DNA of 64,000 bases from Bordetella genomosp. 13 (GTDB taxonomy: Bacteria; Pseudomonadota; Gammaproteobacteria; Burkholderiales; Burkholderiaceae_B): positions 1 through 64,000 of the forward strand of contig NZ_VEHL01000006.1 of assembly GCF_007679965.1 (NCBI RefSeq), read 5' to 3'. This document shows, in pieces, positions 25,296 through 35,755 of this stretch. The translations under genes and the position numbers were made by a program. The notes below the pieces were generated by a model. That model made no database searches and was not told where the DNA came from. It saw only the letters and a list, made by a program, of their open reading frames with translations. Numbering within the stretch: position 1 is the first letter of the stretch; every line of letters begins with the position of its first letter.

Positions 25296-26897
25296 ATGCG
25301 CATCAAACCCGCAGTAAAGATCTCGGCATTGGCCCTGGCCCTCGCGGCCTCGGCATTCTCCGCGGGCGCCACCGCCCGCACCCTGCACTGGGCCTACCAG
25401 GGCGACGCCACGTCGCTGGACCCGATGGCGCTGAACGAGACGTTCACGCTGGGTTTCCAGGGCAACATCTACGAAACGCTGGCCGGCTACGACGGCAACC
25501 TGAAACTGGTGCCCGTGCTGGCCGAAAGCTGGGAGAACCCCGAGCCCACCAAGTGGATCTTCAAGCTGCGCCAGGGCGTGAAGTTCCATGACGGTTCGCC
25601 CTTCACCGCCGACGACGTGATCTTCTCGTGGAAGCGCAGCCTGACGCCAGGCTCGGACATGAAGGGCTACGGCGCCAAGGCCAAGGACGTGCGCAAGATC
25701 GACGACCACACCGTCGAGGTCATCACGCCCACGCCCAACCCCATCCTGCCGCGCGAGTGGTCGTTCCTGTTCATCATGAGCAAGTCGTGGTCGGAGAAGA
25801 ACAACGCCACCGAGGCCACCAACGTGAAGGGCGGGCAGGGCAACTACGCCAACCTGCATACCAACGGCACCGGCCCATTCATGGTGACCGAGCGCCAGCC
25901 CGACGTGAAGACGGTGCTCAAGCGCTTTCCCGACTACTGGGACAAGAAGGTCAAGACCAACGTCGACGAGGTCATCTTCCAGCCCATCGCGCAGGAAGCC
26001 ACGCGCGTGGCCGCGCTGATCTCGGGCGAAATGGACATCGTGCAGCCCGTGCCCGTGCAGGACTGGCAACGACTGGAGGACGCCCCCGGCGTGAAGCCGC
26101 TGACCGCCCCCGAGGCCCGCGCCATCTTCATCGGCATGGACCAGGCGCGCGACGAGCTGCTGTTCTCCGACGTGAAGGGCAAGAACCCGTTCAAGGATCC
26201 CAAGGTGCGCGAGGCCGTGGTGCTGGCGGTGGACACCGCCGCCATCAACGCCAAGATCATGCGCGGCGCGGCCAAGCCGCTGGGCTCGCTGGTGGCCACC
26301 GCCATCAACGGCTATGCCGACTCGTACGGCGCGCCGATCAAGCCCGATCCCGAGCGCGCCAAGAAGCTCCTGGCCGAAGCCGGCTATCCCAAGGGATTCA
26401 CGGTGACGCTGGACTGCCCCAACGACCGCTACGTCAACGACGAGAAGGTCTGCCAGGCCGTGGCCGGCATGCTGGCGCGCGTGGGCATCAAGATCAACCT
26501 GCTGGCGCAGAGCAAGTCCAAGTACTTCGCCAAGGTGCTGCTGCAGGCCGGCAACGAGACCAGCATGTACATGCTGGGCTGGACGCCCAGTTCAACCGAC
26601 GCGCACAATGCGCTGCTGAACCTGGCGGCCTGCCGCGATTCGAAGACCGCCAGCGGCCAGTTCAACCTGGGCGGCTACTGCAACAAGGAAGTCGACGAGC
26701 TGACCACCAAGGTCGGCACCGAGACCGACCAGGCCAAGCGCAACGAGATGATCAAGCAGGCCTTCGAGATCGTGCGCAAGGACTTCGGCTACCTGCCGCT
26801 GCACCAGCAGCCCATGTCGTGGGGCGTGAAGGACAACATCCAGGTCATCCAGCGCGCCGACGACGTGCTCGACCTGCGCAACGTCGTGATGCCCTGA
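25296..26897 (+). CDS. Dpp-type peptide ABC transporter, periplasmic binding protein (533 aa)
   Basis: Family 5 solute-binding protein for dipeptides or similar solutes. A signal peptide of about 27 residues ends in ATARTL. The family pattern follows: YQGDATSLDPMALNETFT, YETLAGYDGNLKLVPVLAESWE, F-KLRQGVKFHDGSPFTADDV, GTGPFMV, LKRFPDYWDKKVKTNVDEV and a C-terminal YLPLHQQPMSWGVK. The length is normal. GGAG precedes the ATG at 25296; the frame is open upstream but no signal peptide would then be recognised. It is the first gene of a complete transporter operon (binding protein, two permeases, fused ATPase). Confidence 0.93.
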   Translation: MRIKPAVKISALALALAASAFSAGATARTLHWAYQGDATSLDPMALNETFTLGFQGNIYETLAGYDGNLKLVPVLAESWENPEPTKWIFKLRQGVKFHDGSPFTADDVIFSWKRSLTPGSDMKGYGAKAKDVRKIDDHTVEVITPTPNPILPREWSFLFIMSKSWSEKNNATEATNVKGGQGNYANLHTNGTGPFMVTERQPDVKTVLKRFPDYWDKKVKTNVDEVIFQPIAQEATRVAALISGEMDIVQPVPVQDWQRLEDAPGVKPLTAPEARAIFIGMDQARDELLFSDVKGKNPFKDPKVREAVVLAVDTAAINAKIMRGAAKPLGSLVATAINGYADSYGAPIKPDPERAKKLLAEAGYPKGFTVTLDCPNDRYVNDEKVCQAVAGMLARVGIKINLLAQSKSKYFAKVLLQAGNETSMYMLGWTPSSTDAHNALLNLAACRDSKTASGQFNLGGYCNKEVDELTTKVGTETDQAKRNEMIKQAFEIVRKDFGYLPLHQQPMSWGVKDNIQVIQRADDVLDLRNVVMP

Positions 26898-26982
26898 CGC
26901 GTCGCCCCTGGGGCGGCCGGCGCGCCGCCCCGATGTCCTTCAACTCGCGCCCCGCGGCGCACGGCCCCGAGGCCCTCCGCAC

Positions 26983-27954
26983 ATGCTTTCCTTCATCGCG
27001 CGACGACTGCTGCAGTCGCTGATCGTCATGCTGGTGGTCGCGCTGATCGCCTTCTCGATGTTCCGCTACGTGGGCGACCCCATCGCCGGCATGGTGGGCC
27101 AGGACACCACCGAGGCGCAGCGCGCCCAGCTGCGCGACGACCTGGGCCTGAACGACCCGTTCGCCGTGCAGTTCGCCCGCTTCGTGGGCAATGCGCTGGA
27201 AGGCGACTTCGGCATCTCGTACCGCCAGCGCCGGCCCGTCAGCGGCCTGATCGAGGAACGCCTGCCCGCCACGCTGGAGCTGTCCTTCGTATCGGCGCTG
27301 ATGGCCCTGGCCTTCGGCATTCCCATGGGCATCTACACAGCGCTGCGCCGCCGCGGCGTGCTGGCCAAGGCCTTCATGGCGCTGTCGCTGGCCGGCATCT
27401 CGCTGCCGACCTTCCTGATCGGCATCCTGCTGATTCTGGTGTTCGGCGTCCAGCTGCGCTGGCTGCCCAGCTTCGGACGCGGCGAGGTCATCGCCATCGG
27501 CGGATGGACCACGGGCCTGTTGACGCCCTCGGGCCTGGCCGCGCTGATCATGCCGGCCATCACGCTGGCGCTGTTCCAGATGACGCTGATCATGCGGCTG
27601 GTGCGCGCCGAGATGCTGGAAGTGCTGCGTACCGACTTCATCAAATTTGCCCGCGCGCGCGGCCTGCCCGAGCGGCTGATCAACTTCCGCCACGCGCTGA
27701 AGAACACCATGGTGCCCGTCATCACCATCACGGGCCTGCAGCTGGGCTCGATCATCGCGTTCTCCATCATCACCGAGACCGTGTTCCAGTGGCCGGGCAT
27801 GGGCCTGCTGTTCATCCAGGCCATCGGCGCCGTCGACATTCCGGTAATGGCCGCGTACCTCGTGCTGATCGCCTTCTTCTTCGTCGTGATCAACCTGATC
27901 GTGGACCTGCTGTACTTTGCCGTCGACCCGCGACTGCGCGTGCAGAGCCGATAA
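26983..27954 (+). CDS. Dpp-type ABC transporter permease B (323 aa)
   Basis: Inner-membrane permease of the peptide/nickel uptake family, first of the pair. The N-terminus MLSFIARRLLQSLIVMLVVALIAFSMF is the typical first helix. Five further helices follow with GDFGISYRQRRPV in the periplasmic loop and the EAA loop RADFIK-like ARARGLPERLINFRHALKN near residue 230 that contacts the ATPase. It follows the binding protein gene after 85 bp and precedes the second permease by 12 bp. Confidence 0.93.
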   Translation: MLSFIARRLLQSLIVMLVVALIAFSMFRYVGDPIAGMVGQDTTEAQRAQLRDDLGLNDPFAVQFARFVGNALEGDFGISYRQRRPVSGLIEERLPATLELSFVSALMALAFGIPMGIYTALRRRGVLAKAFMALSLAGISLPTFLIGILLILVFGVQLRWLPSFGRGEVIAIGGWTTGLLTPSGLAALIMPAITLALFQMTLIMRLVRAEMLEVLRTDFIKFARARGLPERLINFRHALKNTMVPVITITGLQLGSIIAFSIITETVFQWPGMGLLFIQAIGAVDIPVMAAYLVLIAFFFVVINLIVDLLYFAVDPRLRVQSR

Positions 27955-27966
27955 CCAAGGACGCGC

Positions 27967-28887
27967 ATGAGCCTCACCCTGCTGTTCTCCCGCGCCGCCG
28001 ACAGCGACCTCTGGCACAGCTTCCGGCGTTCGCCCGGCGCCATCGTCTCGGCCGTCGTCACGCTGCTGATCGTGGCCGGCGCGGTGCTGGCCCCCATCGT
28101 GGCGCCGCACAATCCGTTCGACCTGGCGTCGCTGAGCATCATGGACGCCAACACGCCGCCCTCCTGGAATTCCGAGGGCAACGCCGACTTCCTGCTGGGC
28201 ACCGACGACCAGGGCCGCGACGTGTTCTCGGCCATTCTGTACGGCGCGCGCGTGTCGCTGACGGTGGGCGTGGCCTCGGTGCTGTTCGCCATGGTGCTGG
28301 GCGTGTCGCTGGGCCTGATCAGCGGCTATGCGGGCGGCCGCGTGGACAGCATCATCATGCGCATCGCCGACGTGCAGCTGTCGTTCCCGGCCATCCTGAT
28401 CGCCCTGCTGGTCGACGGCGTGGCCCGCGGCCTGCTGCCGCGCGACATGCACGACCAGCTCGCGATGTACGTGCTGATCTTCGCCATCGGCATCTCGGGC
28501 TGGGTCCAGTATGCGCGCACGGTGCGCGGCTCCACGCTGGTCGAACGCAACAAGGAATACGTGCAGGCGGCCCGGCTGATCGGCATCGGGCCCATCACTA
28601 TCCTGCGCCGCCACATCCTGCCCAACGTGATGGGACCGGTGCTGGTGATCGCCACCATCCACCTGGCCGTGGCCATCATCACCGAGGCCACGCTGTCGTT
28701 CCTGGGCGTGGGCGTGCCGCCCACCGCGCCGTCGCTGGGCACGCTGATCCGCATCGGCAACAGCTACCTGTTCTCGGGCATGTGGTGGATCTCGATCTTC
28801 CCGGGCGTGGCGCTGGTGGCGCTGGTGCTGTCGGTGAACCTGCTGGGCGACTGGCTGCGCGACGCGCTCAACCCCAAGCTGCGCTGA
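27967..28887 (+). CDS. Dpp-type ABC transporter permease C (306 aa)
   Basis: Second inner-membrane permease of the peptide transporter. The N-terminal SFRRSPGAIVSAVVTLLIVAG helix, LLGTDDQGRDVFSAILYGARVSL and the EAA loop YVQAARLIGIGPITILRRHI are family hallmarks. The C-terminus ends VNLLGDWLRDALNPKLR as in DppC proteins. It should pair with permease B to form the channel. It ends ten bases before the ATPase gene. Confidence 0.94.
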   Translation: MSLTLLFSRAADSDLWHSFRRSPGAIVSAVVTLLIVAGAVLAPIVAPHNPFDLASLSIMDANTPPSWNSEGNADFLLGTDDQGRDVFSAILYGARVSLTVGVASVLFAMVLGVSLGLISGYAGGRVDSIIMRIADVQLSFPAILIALLVDGVARGLLPRDMHDQLAMYVLIFAIGISGWVQYARTVRGSTLVERNKEYVQAARLIGIGPITILRRHILPNVMGPVLVIATIHLAVAIITEATLSFLGVGVPPTAPSLGTLIRIGNSYLFSGMWWISIFPGVALVALVLSVNLLGDWLRDALNPKLR

Positions 28888-28897
28888 GGACGACGCC

Positions 28898-30649
28898 ATG
28901 GCCCTGCTCGACATCGACGCCATCCGCATCGAATTCCCCAGCCGGCGTGGCAACCACGTCGCGGTGGACGGCATCACGCTGGCGCTGGAGCCCGGCGAAA
29001 TCCTCGGCGTGGTGGGTGAGTCCGGCGCCGGCAAGTCCACCATCGGCAACGCCGTCATCGGCCTGCTCGAAGCGCCTGGCCGGCTGACCGGCGGCCAGGT
29101 GCGCCTGGAAGGCCGGCGCATCGACACGCTGCCGCCGCACGAGCAGCGCAAGGTGCGCGGCCGCCGCATCGGCATGATCTTCCAGGACCCGCTGACCTCG
29201 CTGGACCCCTTGCAGACGGTGGAGAGCCAGTTGGTCGAGACCATGCAGGTGCACCTGGGCGTATCGCATGCCGATGGGCGCCGCCGCGCCGTCGACCTGT
29301 TGAAGCAGGTGGGCATCGACAATCCCGAGCTGCGCGTGAAGCAGTATCCGCACCAGTTCTCGGGCGGCATGCGGCAGCGCGTCGTGATCGCGCTGGCGCT
29401 GTGCTGCGAGCCCGACGTCATCATCGCCGACGAACCCACCACCGCGCTGGACGTGTCCATCCAGGCGCAGATCCTCGACCTGCTGCGCAAGCTGTGCAAA
29501 GAGAAGCAGGTCGGCATGATCATCATCACGCACGACATGGGCGTGATCGCCGACGTGACCGACCGCGTCGCGGTGCTGTACCGCGGCCACCTGGTCGAGC
29601 AGGGCCCCACCGCCAAGATCCTGGGCGACCCCGACCATCCCTACACGCGCAGCCTGATCTCGGCCGTGCCGCGGCCCGACGTAAAGCTGCGGCGCTTTCC
29701 CCTGGTGACCTACATCGAGGACGTGCGCACGCCCGCCGCGCCGCTGGACCTCGCCACGCACTGGCTGGGGCAGCGGCGGGATTTCGGCGACGCCCAGGAC
29801 GGCCCGCTGGTGCAGGCACAGAACCTGGGCATGCGCTTCGTGCTGCGCAACGCGTTCCTCAAGCGCAACCGCCGCACGCTCGATGCCGTGAAGCAGCTGG
29901 ACCTGTCCATCGCCGAAGGCGAGGTCTTCGGCCTGGTGGGCGAGTCGGGCTCGGGCAAGTCCACCGTGGCGCGGCTGATCGCGGGCCTGTACACGCCCAG
30001 CAGCGGCGCGGTCAGCTTCGCCGGCACCAACCTAACCGCGCTGCGCGGCGAGAAGGCGCTGAATCCCTTCCGGCGCCAGATCCAGATGGTGTTCCAGGAC
30101 CCGTATTCGTCAGTCAACCCGCGCATGCGCGTGCTGGACATCGTGGCCGAGCCGATCCGCTTCCACCGCCTGGCCGACGACGAGGCCCAGACACGCCGCA
30201 TCGTGGCCGATCTGCTCGAAGTGGTGGGCCTGGGCGCGCAGGCCGCGCAACGCTATCCACACGAATTCTCGGGCGGCCAGCGGCAGCGCATCTGCATCGC
30301 CCGCGCCCTGGCCACGCGCCCGCGCTTCCTGATCTGCGACGAGCCCACCTCCGCGCTGGACGTATCCATCCAGGCGCAGATCCTGAACCTGCTGAAGGAC
30401 CTGCAGGAACAGCTGCGCCTGACCATGCTGTTCATCAGCCACGACCTGCCCGTGATCCGCCAGATGTGCGACCGCGTCGGCGTGATGCGGCACGGCCAGT
30501 TGCTGGAGGTGGCGGACACGGAAACCCTGTTCCGCACGCCGCAGCACGAGTACTCGAAGCATCTGCTGGGGCTGATGCCGAAACTGCAGGCGATGTCGCG
30601 GGAGGGGTTGGAGATCGAATCGGCGGGGGCGGCGCCGCCAGACCGCTAG
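28898..30649 (+). CDS. fused DppD-DppF type ABC transporter ATPase (583 aa)
   Basis: A single polypeptide with two ABC ATPase domains, corresponding to the separate DppD and DppF proteins. Domain 1 (about 1-275) has Walker A GESGAGKST, signature SGGMRQR and Walker B VIIADEPTTALD. Domain 2 (about 305-570) has GESGSGKST, SGGQRQR and FLICDEPTSALD. The oligopeptide-type C-terminal extension after domain 1 is partly kept (GDPDHPYTRSLISAVP), and domain 2 has the matching RTPQHEYSKHLLGL. Both domains look catalytically complete. It powers the upstream permeases. The last gene of the operon; a 362-bp gap follows. Confidence 0.94.
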   Translation: MALLDIDAIRIEFPSRRGNHVAVDGITLALEPGEILGVVGESGAGKSTIGNAVIGLLEAPGRLTGGQVRLEGRRIDTLPPHEQRKVRGRRIGMIFQDPLTSLDPLQTVESQLVETMQVHLGVSHADGRRRAVDLLKQVGIDNPELRVKQYPHQFSGGMRQRVVIALALCCEPDVIIADEPTTALDVSIQAQILDLLRKLCKEKQVGMIIITHDMGVIADVTDRVAVLYRGHLVEQGPTAKILGDPDHPYTRSLISAVPRPDVKLRRFPLVTYIEDVRTPAAPLDLATHWLGQRRDFGDAQDGPLVQAQNLGMRFVLRNAFLKRNRRTLDAVKQLDLSIAEGEVFGLVGESGSGKSTVARLIAGLYTPSSGAVSFAGTNLTALRGEKALNPFRRQIQMVFQDPYSSVNPRMRVLDIVAEPIRFHRLADDEAQTRRIVADLLEVVGLGAQAAQRYPHEFSGGQRQRICIARALATRPRFLICDEPTSALDVSIQAQILNLLKDLQEQLRLTMLFISHDLPVIRQMCDRVGVMRHGQLLEVADTETLFRTPQHEYSKHLLGLMPKLQAMSREGLEIESAGAAPPDR

Positions 30650-30711
30650 GCACCTTCAAACCGCCCCCACCTCCGCGGAAGGGTGTCCATGCCGGCTGGC
30701 CAGGGGCCAAT

Positions 30712-30729
30712 GGCTGGATCGATCCAGCC
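30712..30729. other. 18-bp perfect palindrome after the peptide transporter operon
   Basis: GGCTGGATCGATCCAGCC, perfect over 18 bp, 62 bp after the ATPase gene stop. It can form a hairpin in RNA but has no T run; it may be a protein-binding site or mark the operon's 3' end. The rest of 30650-30836 shows no gene. Confidence 0.45.
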
Positions 30730-30836
30730 CAACAACGACAGGATTCGGTGGGGCCTTTCCGTTCCACATGCCACGCCCGATTTCACATCGCGCGTGACAT
30801 CTTCGCCACACGCGCGGCTCCCACCCACGGATCAGC

Positions 30837-31011
30837 TACAATGCCCCGCGTGCTATCCCAATCAGCACGCCGCCGCGGGCGCAATCTTGCCGCCTAGCGC
30901 CGGGGCTTCCGCCGCCCTACATACCCGGCGGGTCCTGCCCCCTTTCTCCTCATTTGCATGCCTGGATTGGTGTCACTCAACTCGAGCGACAGGCTTGCCG
31001 CTGGAGTTGTC
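30837..31011 (+). promoter_or_regulatory. promoter and structured leader of rhlE
   Basis: TACAAT (30837-30842) is a good -10 box. Beyond it, the leader of about 160 bases holds GCGTGCT/AGCACGC (30848-30870, perfect 7-bp stem). A longer hairpin closed by GGGGC/GCCCC (30902-30941) encloses CCGCC/GGCGG. A CT-rich stretch follows. Long structured leaders are common for cold-inducible RNA helicase genes and can let the helicase control its own mRNA; that role here is inferred. Confidence 0.4.
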
Positions 31012-32562
<1,551 letters not shown>

Positions 32563-32593
32563 ACTCGCCCATCCTCCACGCCTCGCACCCGCC

Positions 32594-33223
32594 ATGCCGC
32601 TGTCGACCTGGTTGACCTTCTTCGTCGCCTCCTGGGCCATTTCCTTCTCGCCCGGCGCCGGGGCCATCTCGGCCATGTCGTCGGGGTTGAAGTACGGCTT
32701 CTCGCGCGGATACTGGAACACGGCAGGCCTGATCCTGGGCATCCTGATCCAGTTCATGATCGTGGCGGTGGGGCTGGGCGCGTTGCTGGCCACGTCCGAG
32801 ACCGCCTTCGCGGTGGTGAAGTACCTGGGCGTGGCCTACCTGATCTATCTCGGCGTACGCCAGATCCGCACCGACGCGGCCCCCGTGGCGGTCGACGGCG
32901 GCGATCCGGGCCGTGCGTCGATCCGCGAGCTGGTCGTGCGCGGCATGCTCATCAACATCACCAACCCCAAGGGCACGGTGTTCCTGATGGCAGTGGTGCC
33001 GCAGTTCGTCGACCCCGCGATGCCGCTGACGGCGCAGTACATGGCCATCGCCGGCACGCTGGCCTTCACCGACCTGGTGGCCATGGGCGTCTACACGCTG
33101 CTGGCCGCCAAGGTGCTGCGCCTGCTGCGCAGCGCGCGCCACATCCGCCTGATGAACCGCATCTTCGGATCGCTGTTCATCCTGGCCGGCGTCGTGCTGG
33201 CCACGTTCCGCCGCCATACCTGA
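32594..33223 (+). CDS. LysE/RhtB-family amino acid exporter (209 aa)
   Basis: Inner-membrane exporter of six helices that removes an amino acid such as threonine or homoserine, or a derivative. The family signature is near the N-terminus: ISFSPGAGAISAMSSGLKYGF. KYLGVAYLIYLGVRQIR and the NITNPKGTVFLMAVVPQF segment follow, the latter being characteristic of RhtB proteins. The length is normal. It begins 31 bp after rhlE and may share its transcript, although the functions do not suggest a link. A small hairpin lies between it and prfC. Confidence 0.88.
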   Translation: MPLSTWLTFFVASWAISFSPGAGAISAMSSGLKYGFSRGYWNTAGLILGILIQFMIVAVGLGALLATSETAFAVVKYLGVAYLIYLGVRQIRTDAAPVAVDGGDPGRASIRELVVRGMLINITNPKGTVFLMAVVPQFVDPAMPLTAQYMAIAGTLAFTDLVAMGVYTLLAAKVLRLLRSARHIRLMNRIFGSLFILAGVVLATFRRHT

Positions 33224-33230
33224 GTGGACA

Positions 33231-33258
33231 CGGCGCCTTCGGGCGCCGCTTGTAAAAT
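33231..33258 (+). promoter_or_regulatory. UUCG hairpin and -10 box before prfC
   Basis: CGGCGCC-TTCG-GGCGCCG is a 7-bp stem with a very stable UUCG loop (33231-33248); it could mark the 3' end of the exporter mRNA. TAAAAT (33253-33258) follows, nine bases before the prfC ATG. A transcript starting there would have almost no leader. Confidence 0.45.
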
Positions 33259-33267
33259 CCCCGCACC

Positions 33268-34875
33268 ATGACGATCACCCAAGAAGTCGCGCGGCGACGC
33301 ACCTTCGCCATCATTTCGCACCCGGACGCGGGCAAGACCACGCTGACCGAGAAGCTGCTGCTGTTCGCAGGCGCCATCCAGATCGCCGGCAGCGTGAAGG
33401 CCCGCAAGGCCTCGCGCCACGCCTCGTCCGACTGGATGGAGATCGAGAAGCAGCGCGGCATCTCGGTGGCCTCGTCGGTGATGCAGATGGAATATCGCGA
33501 CTGCGTCATCAACCTGCTGGACACCCCGGGCCACCAGGACTTCTCCGAAGACACGTACCGCGTGCTGACCGCCGTTGACGCGGCACTGATGGTGATCGAC
33601 GCCGCCAACGGCGTCGAGCCGCAGACCATCCGCCTGCTGCAGGTCTGCCGCGCGCGCAACACGCCGATCATCACGTTCATCAACAAGATGGACCGCGAGG
33701 TGCGCGAGCCGCTGGACCTGCTGGCCGAGATCGAATCCCACCTGGGCATGGACGCCGTGCCGTTCTCCTGGCCGGTCGGCATGGGCAAGGCTTTCGGCGG
33801 CGTGTTCGACATCCGCCGCGACCGCATGCGCCTGTTCCGTCCGGGCCAGGAACGCCGGTCGGACGACGATGACATCATCCAGGGCCTGAAGAATCCCGAG
33901 ATCGCGGAACGCTTCGGCTCGGCCTTCGAGCAGGCCAGCGGCGAGATCGACCTCATCACCGAGGCGGCGCCCGCCTTCGACAGCGCGGCCTTCCTGGCCG
34001 GCAAGCAGACGCCGGTGTTCTTCGGCTCGGCCATCAACAACTTCGGCGTGCAGGAAGTGCTGGACGCGCTGGTCGAGCAGGCGCCCCCGCCGGGCGCGCG
34101 CGAGGCCATGGAACGCACCGTGCAGCCCGAGGAGCCCAAGTTCACGGGCGTGGTGTTCAAGGTGCAGGCCAACATGGACCCGGCACACCGAGACCGCGTG
34201 GCGTTCGTGCGCGTCAGCTCGGGCCGCTTCGAGCGCGGCATGCGCCTGAAGGTCGCCCGCACCAACAAGGAAATGCGCCCCAACAACGTGGTGTCGTTCC
34301 TGTCCCAGCGCCGCGAACTGCTGGACGAGGCCTATGCCGGGGACGTCATCGGCATCCCCAACCACGGCGTGCTTCAATTGGGGGACGTGCTGACGGAAGG
34401 CGAAGCGCTGCGCTTCACCGGCCTGCCGTTCTTCGCCCCTGAACTCTTCCAGGCGGTCGAGGTCAAAGATCCATTGCGTACCAAGCAGTTGCGCATCGGC
34501 CTGACGCAGTTGGGCGAAGAGGGCGCCATCCAGGTGTTCCGCCCCGAGGCGGCCGGCGGCGCGCTGCTGCTGGGCGCGGTGGGCCAGCTGCAGTTCGAAG
34601 TGGTGGCGCACCGGCTGAAGGCCGAGTACGGCGTGGACGCCCGGATGATGCCTTCGCGCTATAACATGGCGCGCTGGATCACCTCGGACGACCCCAAGGC
34701 GCTGCGCAAGTTCATGGATGCCAATGCCGCCCATATCGCCTATGATGTGGTCGATGCGGTGGCCTTCCTGATCGGCTCTGCGGCTCAGCTGCGCGTGGCC
34801 GAAGAGCTGTATCCAAACGTTAAATTCCACGCCATGCGCGAGCATGGCGGCAAGGTCTTCGCAGACAAGGTCTAG
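33268..34875 (+). CDS. prfC: peptide chain release factor 3 (535 aa)
   Basis: GTPase that recycles release factors 1 and 2 from the ribosome after stop-codon recognition. The N-terminal GTP domain shows SHPDAGKTTLTEKLL, the RF3-type WMEIEKQRGISVASSV, DTPGHQDFSEDTYR and NKMDRE. The RF3-specific second half (FHAMREHGGKVF at the end and FRPEAAGGALLLGAVGQLQFEV) separates it from EF-G. The length is as expected. No strong ribosome-binding site is visible, and the promoter-like TAAAAT nine bases upstream suggests a leaderless message. Confidence 0.97.
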   Translation: MTITQEVARRRTFAIISHPDAGKTTLTEKLLLFAGAIQIAGSVKARKASRHASSDWMEIEKQRGISVASSVMQMEYRDCVINLLDTPGHQDFSEDTYRVLTAVDAALMVIDAANGVEPQTIRLLQVCRARNTPIITFINKMDREVREPLDLLAEIESHLGMDAVPFSWPVGMGKAFGGVFDIRRDRMRLFRPGQERRSDDDDIIQGLKNPEIAERFGSAFEQASGEIDLITEAAPAFDSAAFLAGKQTPVFFGSAINNFGVQEVLDALVEQAPPPGAREAMERTVQPEEPKFTGVVFKVQANMDPAHRDRVAFVRVSSGRFERGMRLKVARTNKEMRPNNVVSFLSQRRELLDEAYAGDVIGIPNHGVLQLGDVLTEGEALRFTGLPFFAPELFQAVEVKDPLRTKQLRIGLTQLGEEGAIQVFRPEAAGGALLLGAVGQLQFEVVAHRLKAEYGVDARMMPSRYNMARWITSDDPKALRKFMDANAAHIAYDVVDAVAFLIGSAAQLRVAEELYPNVKFHAMREHGGKVFADKV

Positions 34876-34904
34876 CCTGCCCAGGCAGGCGGTAGAGGGT
34901 ATCA

Positions 34905-35630
34905 ATGTCGTGGCGTGTATTGTTCGCGGTGCTACTGCTGGCGGTCGGCGCGGCCGCCTTCGGAGGCATCCAACTGGGTGATTGGCTGGTGGCGCATGCT
35001 CCGCAGGCCACGCCCGCTCCCGGGCAGGAAGAAACCGAGGCCGCCCAGCAACCCGTGCTGGATGCCAACGGCCGTCCCTACGTGGCGCAGCCTCCGCAGC
35101 CGCGCGTGGACGGCTCGTTGGGCGTGCCCGAGAAGCCTGCCGGCTCCGATTGGGCCATTCCCACCGTGTCGCTGTTCGACACCGTCACCGACCCGGCGGT
35201 GCAGATCTCGCGTACCAACGTCTCGCAGGAAGAGGCCCGCCAGCTGGCCGCCAATTCCGACGTGCCGCTGCCCAGCACCGGATCCGACGTCACCACGCTG
35301 GACCTGCAGTCGCTGGGCAACCAGGGCACCGGCGTGCAGCCCACGGCGCAACAGCCCGCGGCCACCCCGATCCGTCCCGCCCCCGGCGTGTCCATGAACC
35401 AGCCCGCCATGGGCCAGGCTTCGGCGCCCGCGGCCATGGGCCAGCCAGCGCAGCCCAGCGTGCCGCAGAACAACCCCGGCCATTGGCAGGAAGCGCTGCG
35501 CAGCGAACTGGCGCAGTGCGCGGACCGCGGGTTCTTCGAACGCCCCACCTGCTCCTGGAACGCCCGCAACAAGTACTGTGCGCCCAACCGCGCATGGGGC
35601 GCCATTCCCGAGTGCCCGAACCGGCCCTAG
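34905..35630 (+). CDS. envelope protein with C-terminal cysteine motif (241 aa)
   Basis: Unknown function. An N-terminal hydrophobic helix (about 5-28, LFAVLLLAVGAAAFGGI) acts as a signal anchor or signal peptide. A Pro/Ala/Gln-rich low-complexity region of about 150 residues follows, with Met-Gly-Gln-Ala repeats near 165-185. The last 45 residues form a compact cysteine domain: LAQCADRGFFERPTCSWNAR, then NKYC and IPECP. Four cysteines suggest two disulphides or a metal site. This looks like a periplasm-exposed binding knob on a flexible stalk. It starts 29 bp after prfC and ends before a strong bidirectional terminator. Confidence 0.7.
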   Translation: MSWRVLFAVLLLAVGAAAFGGIQLGDWLVAHAPQATPAPGQEETEAAQQPVLDANGRPYVAQPPQPRVDGSLGVPEKPAGSDWAIPTVSLFDTVTDPAVQISRTNVSQEEARQLAANSDVPLPSTGSDVTTLDLQSLGNQGTGVQPTAQQPAATPIRPAPGVSMNQPAMGQASAPAAMGQPAQPSVPQNNPGHWQEALRSELAQCADRGFFERPTCSWNARNKYCAPNRAWGAIPECPNRP

Positions 35631-35682
35631 GCCACCAGGCATGACGGATCGCGCGCCCGGCGCACGATTCGATCGAATGACG

Positions 35683-35711
35683 AAAAGGGCGCGGATATCC
35701 GCGCCCTTTTT
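35683..35711. terminator. bidirectional intrinsic terminator
   Basis: A nearly gapless palindrome: AAAAGGGCGCGGAT on one side and ATCCGCGCCCTTTTT on the other. It gives a T run on both strands and serves the envelope protein gene (+) and bacterioferritin gene (-). Confidence 0.93.
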
Positions 35712-35755
35712 GCTTGCTGGCCGCCGTATTCGCACGGCGGCTGTCCGGCCATGGC

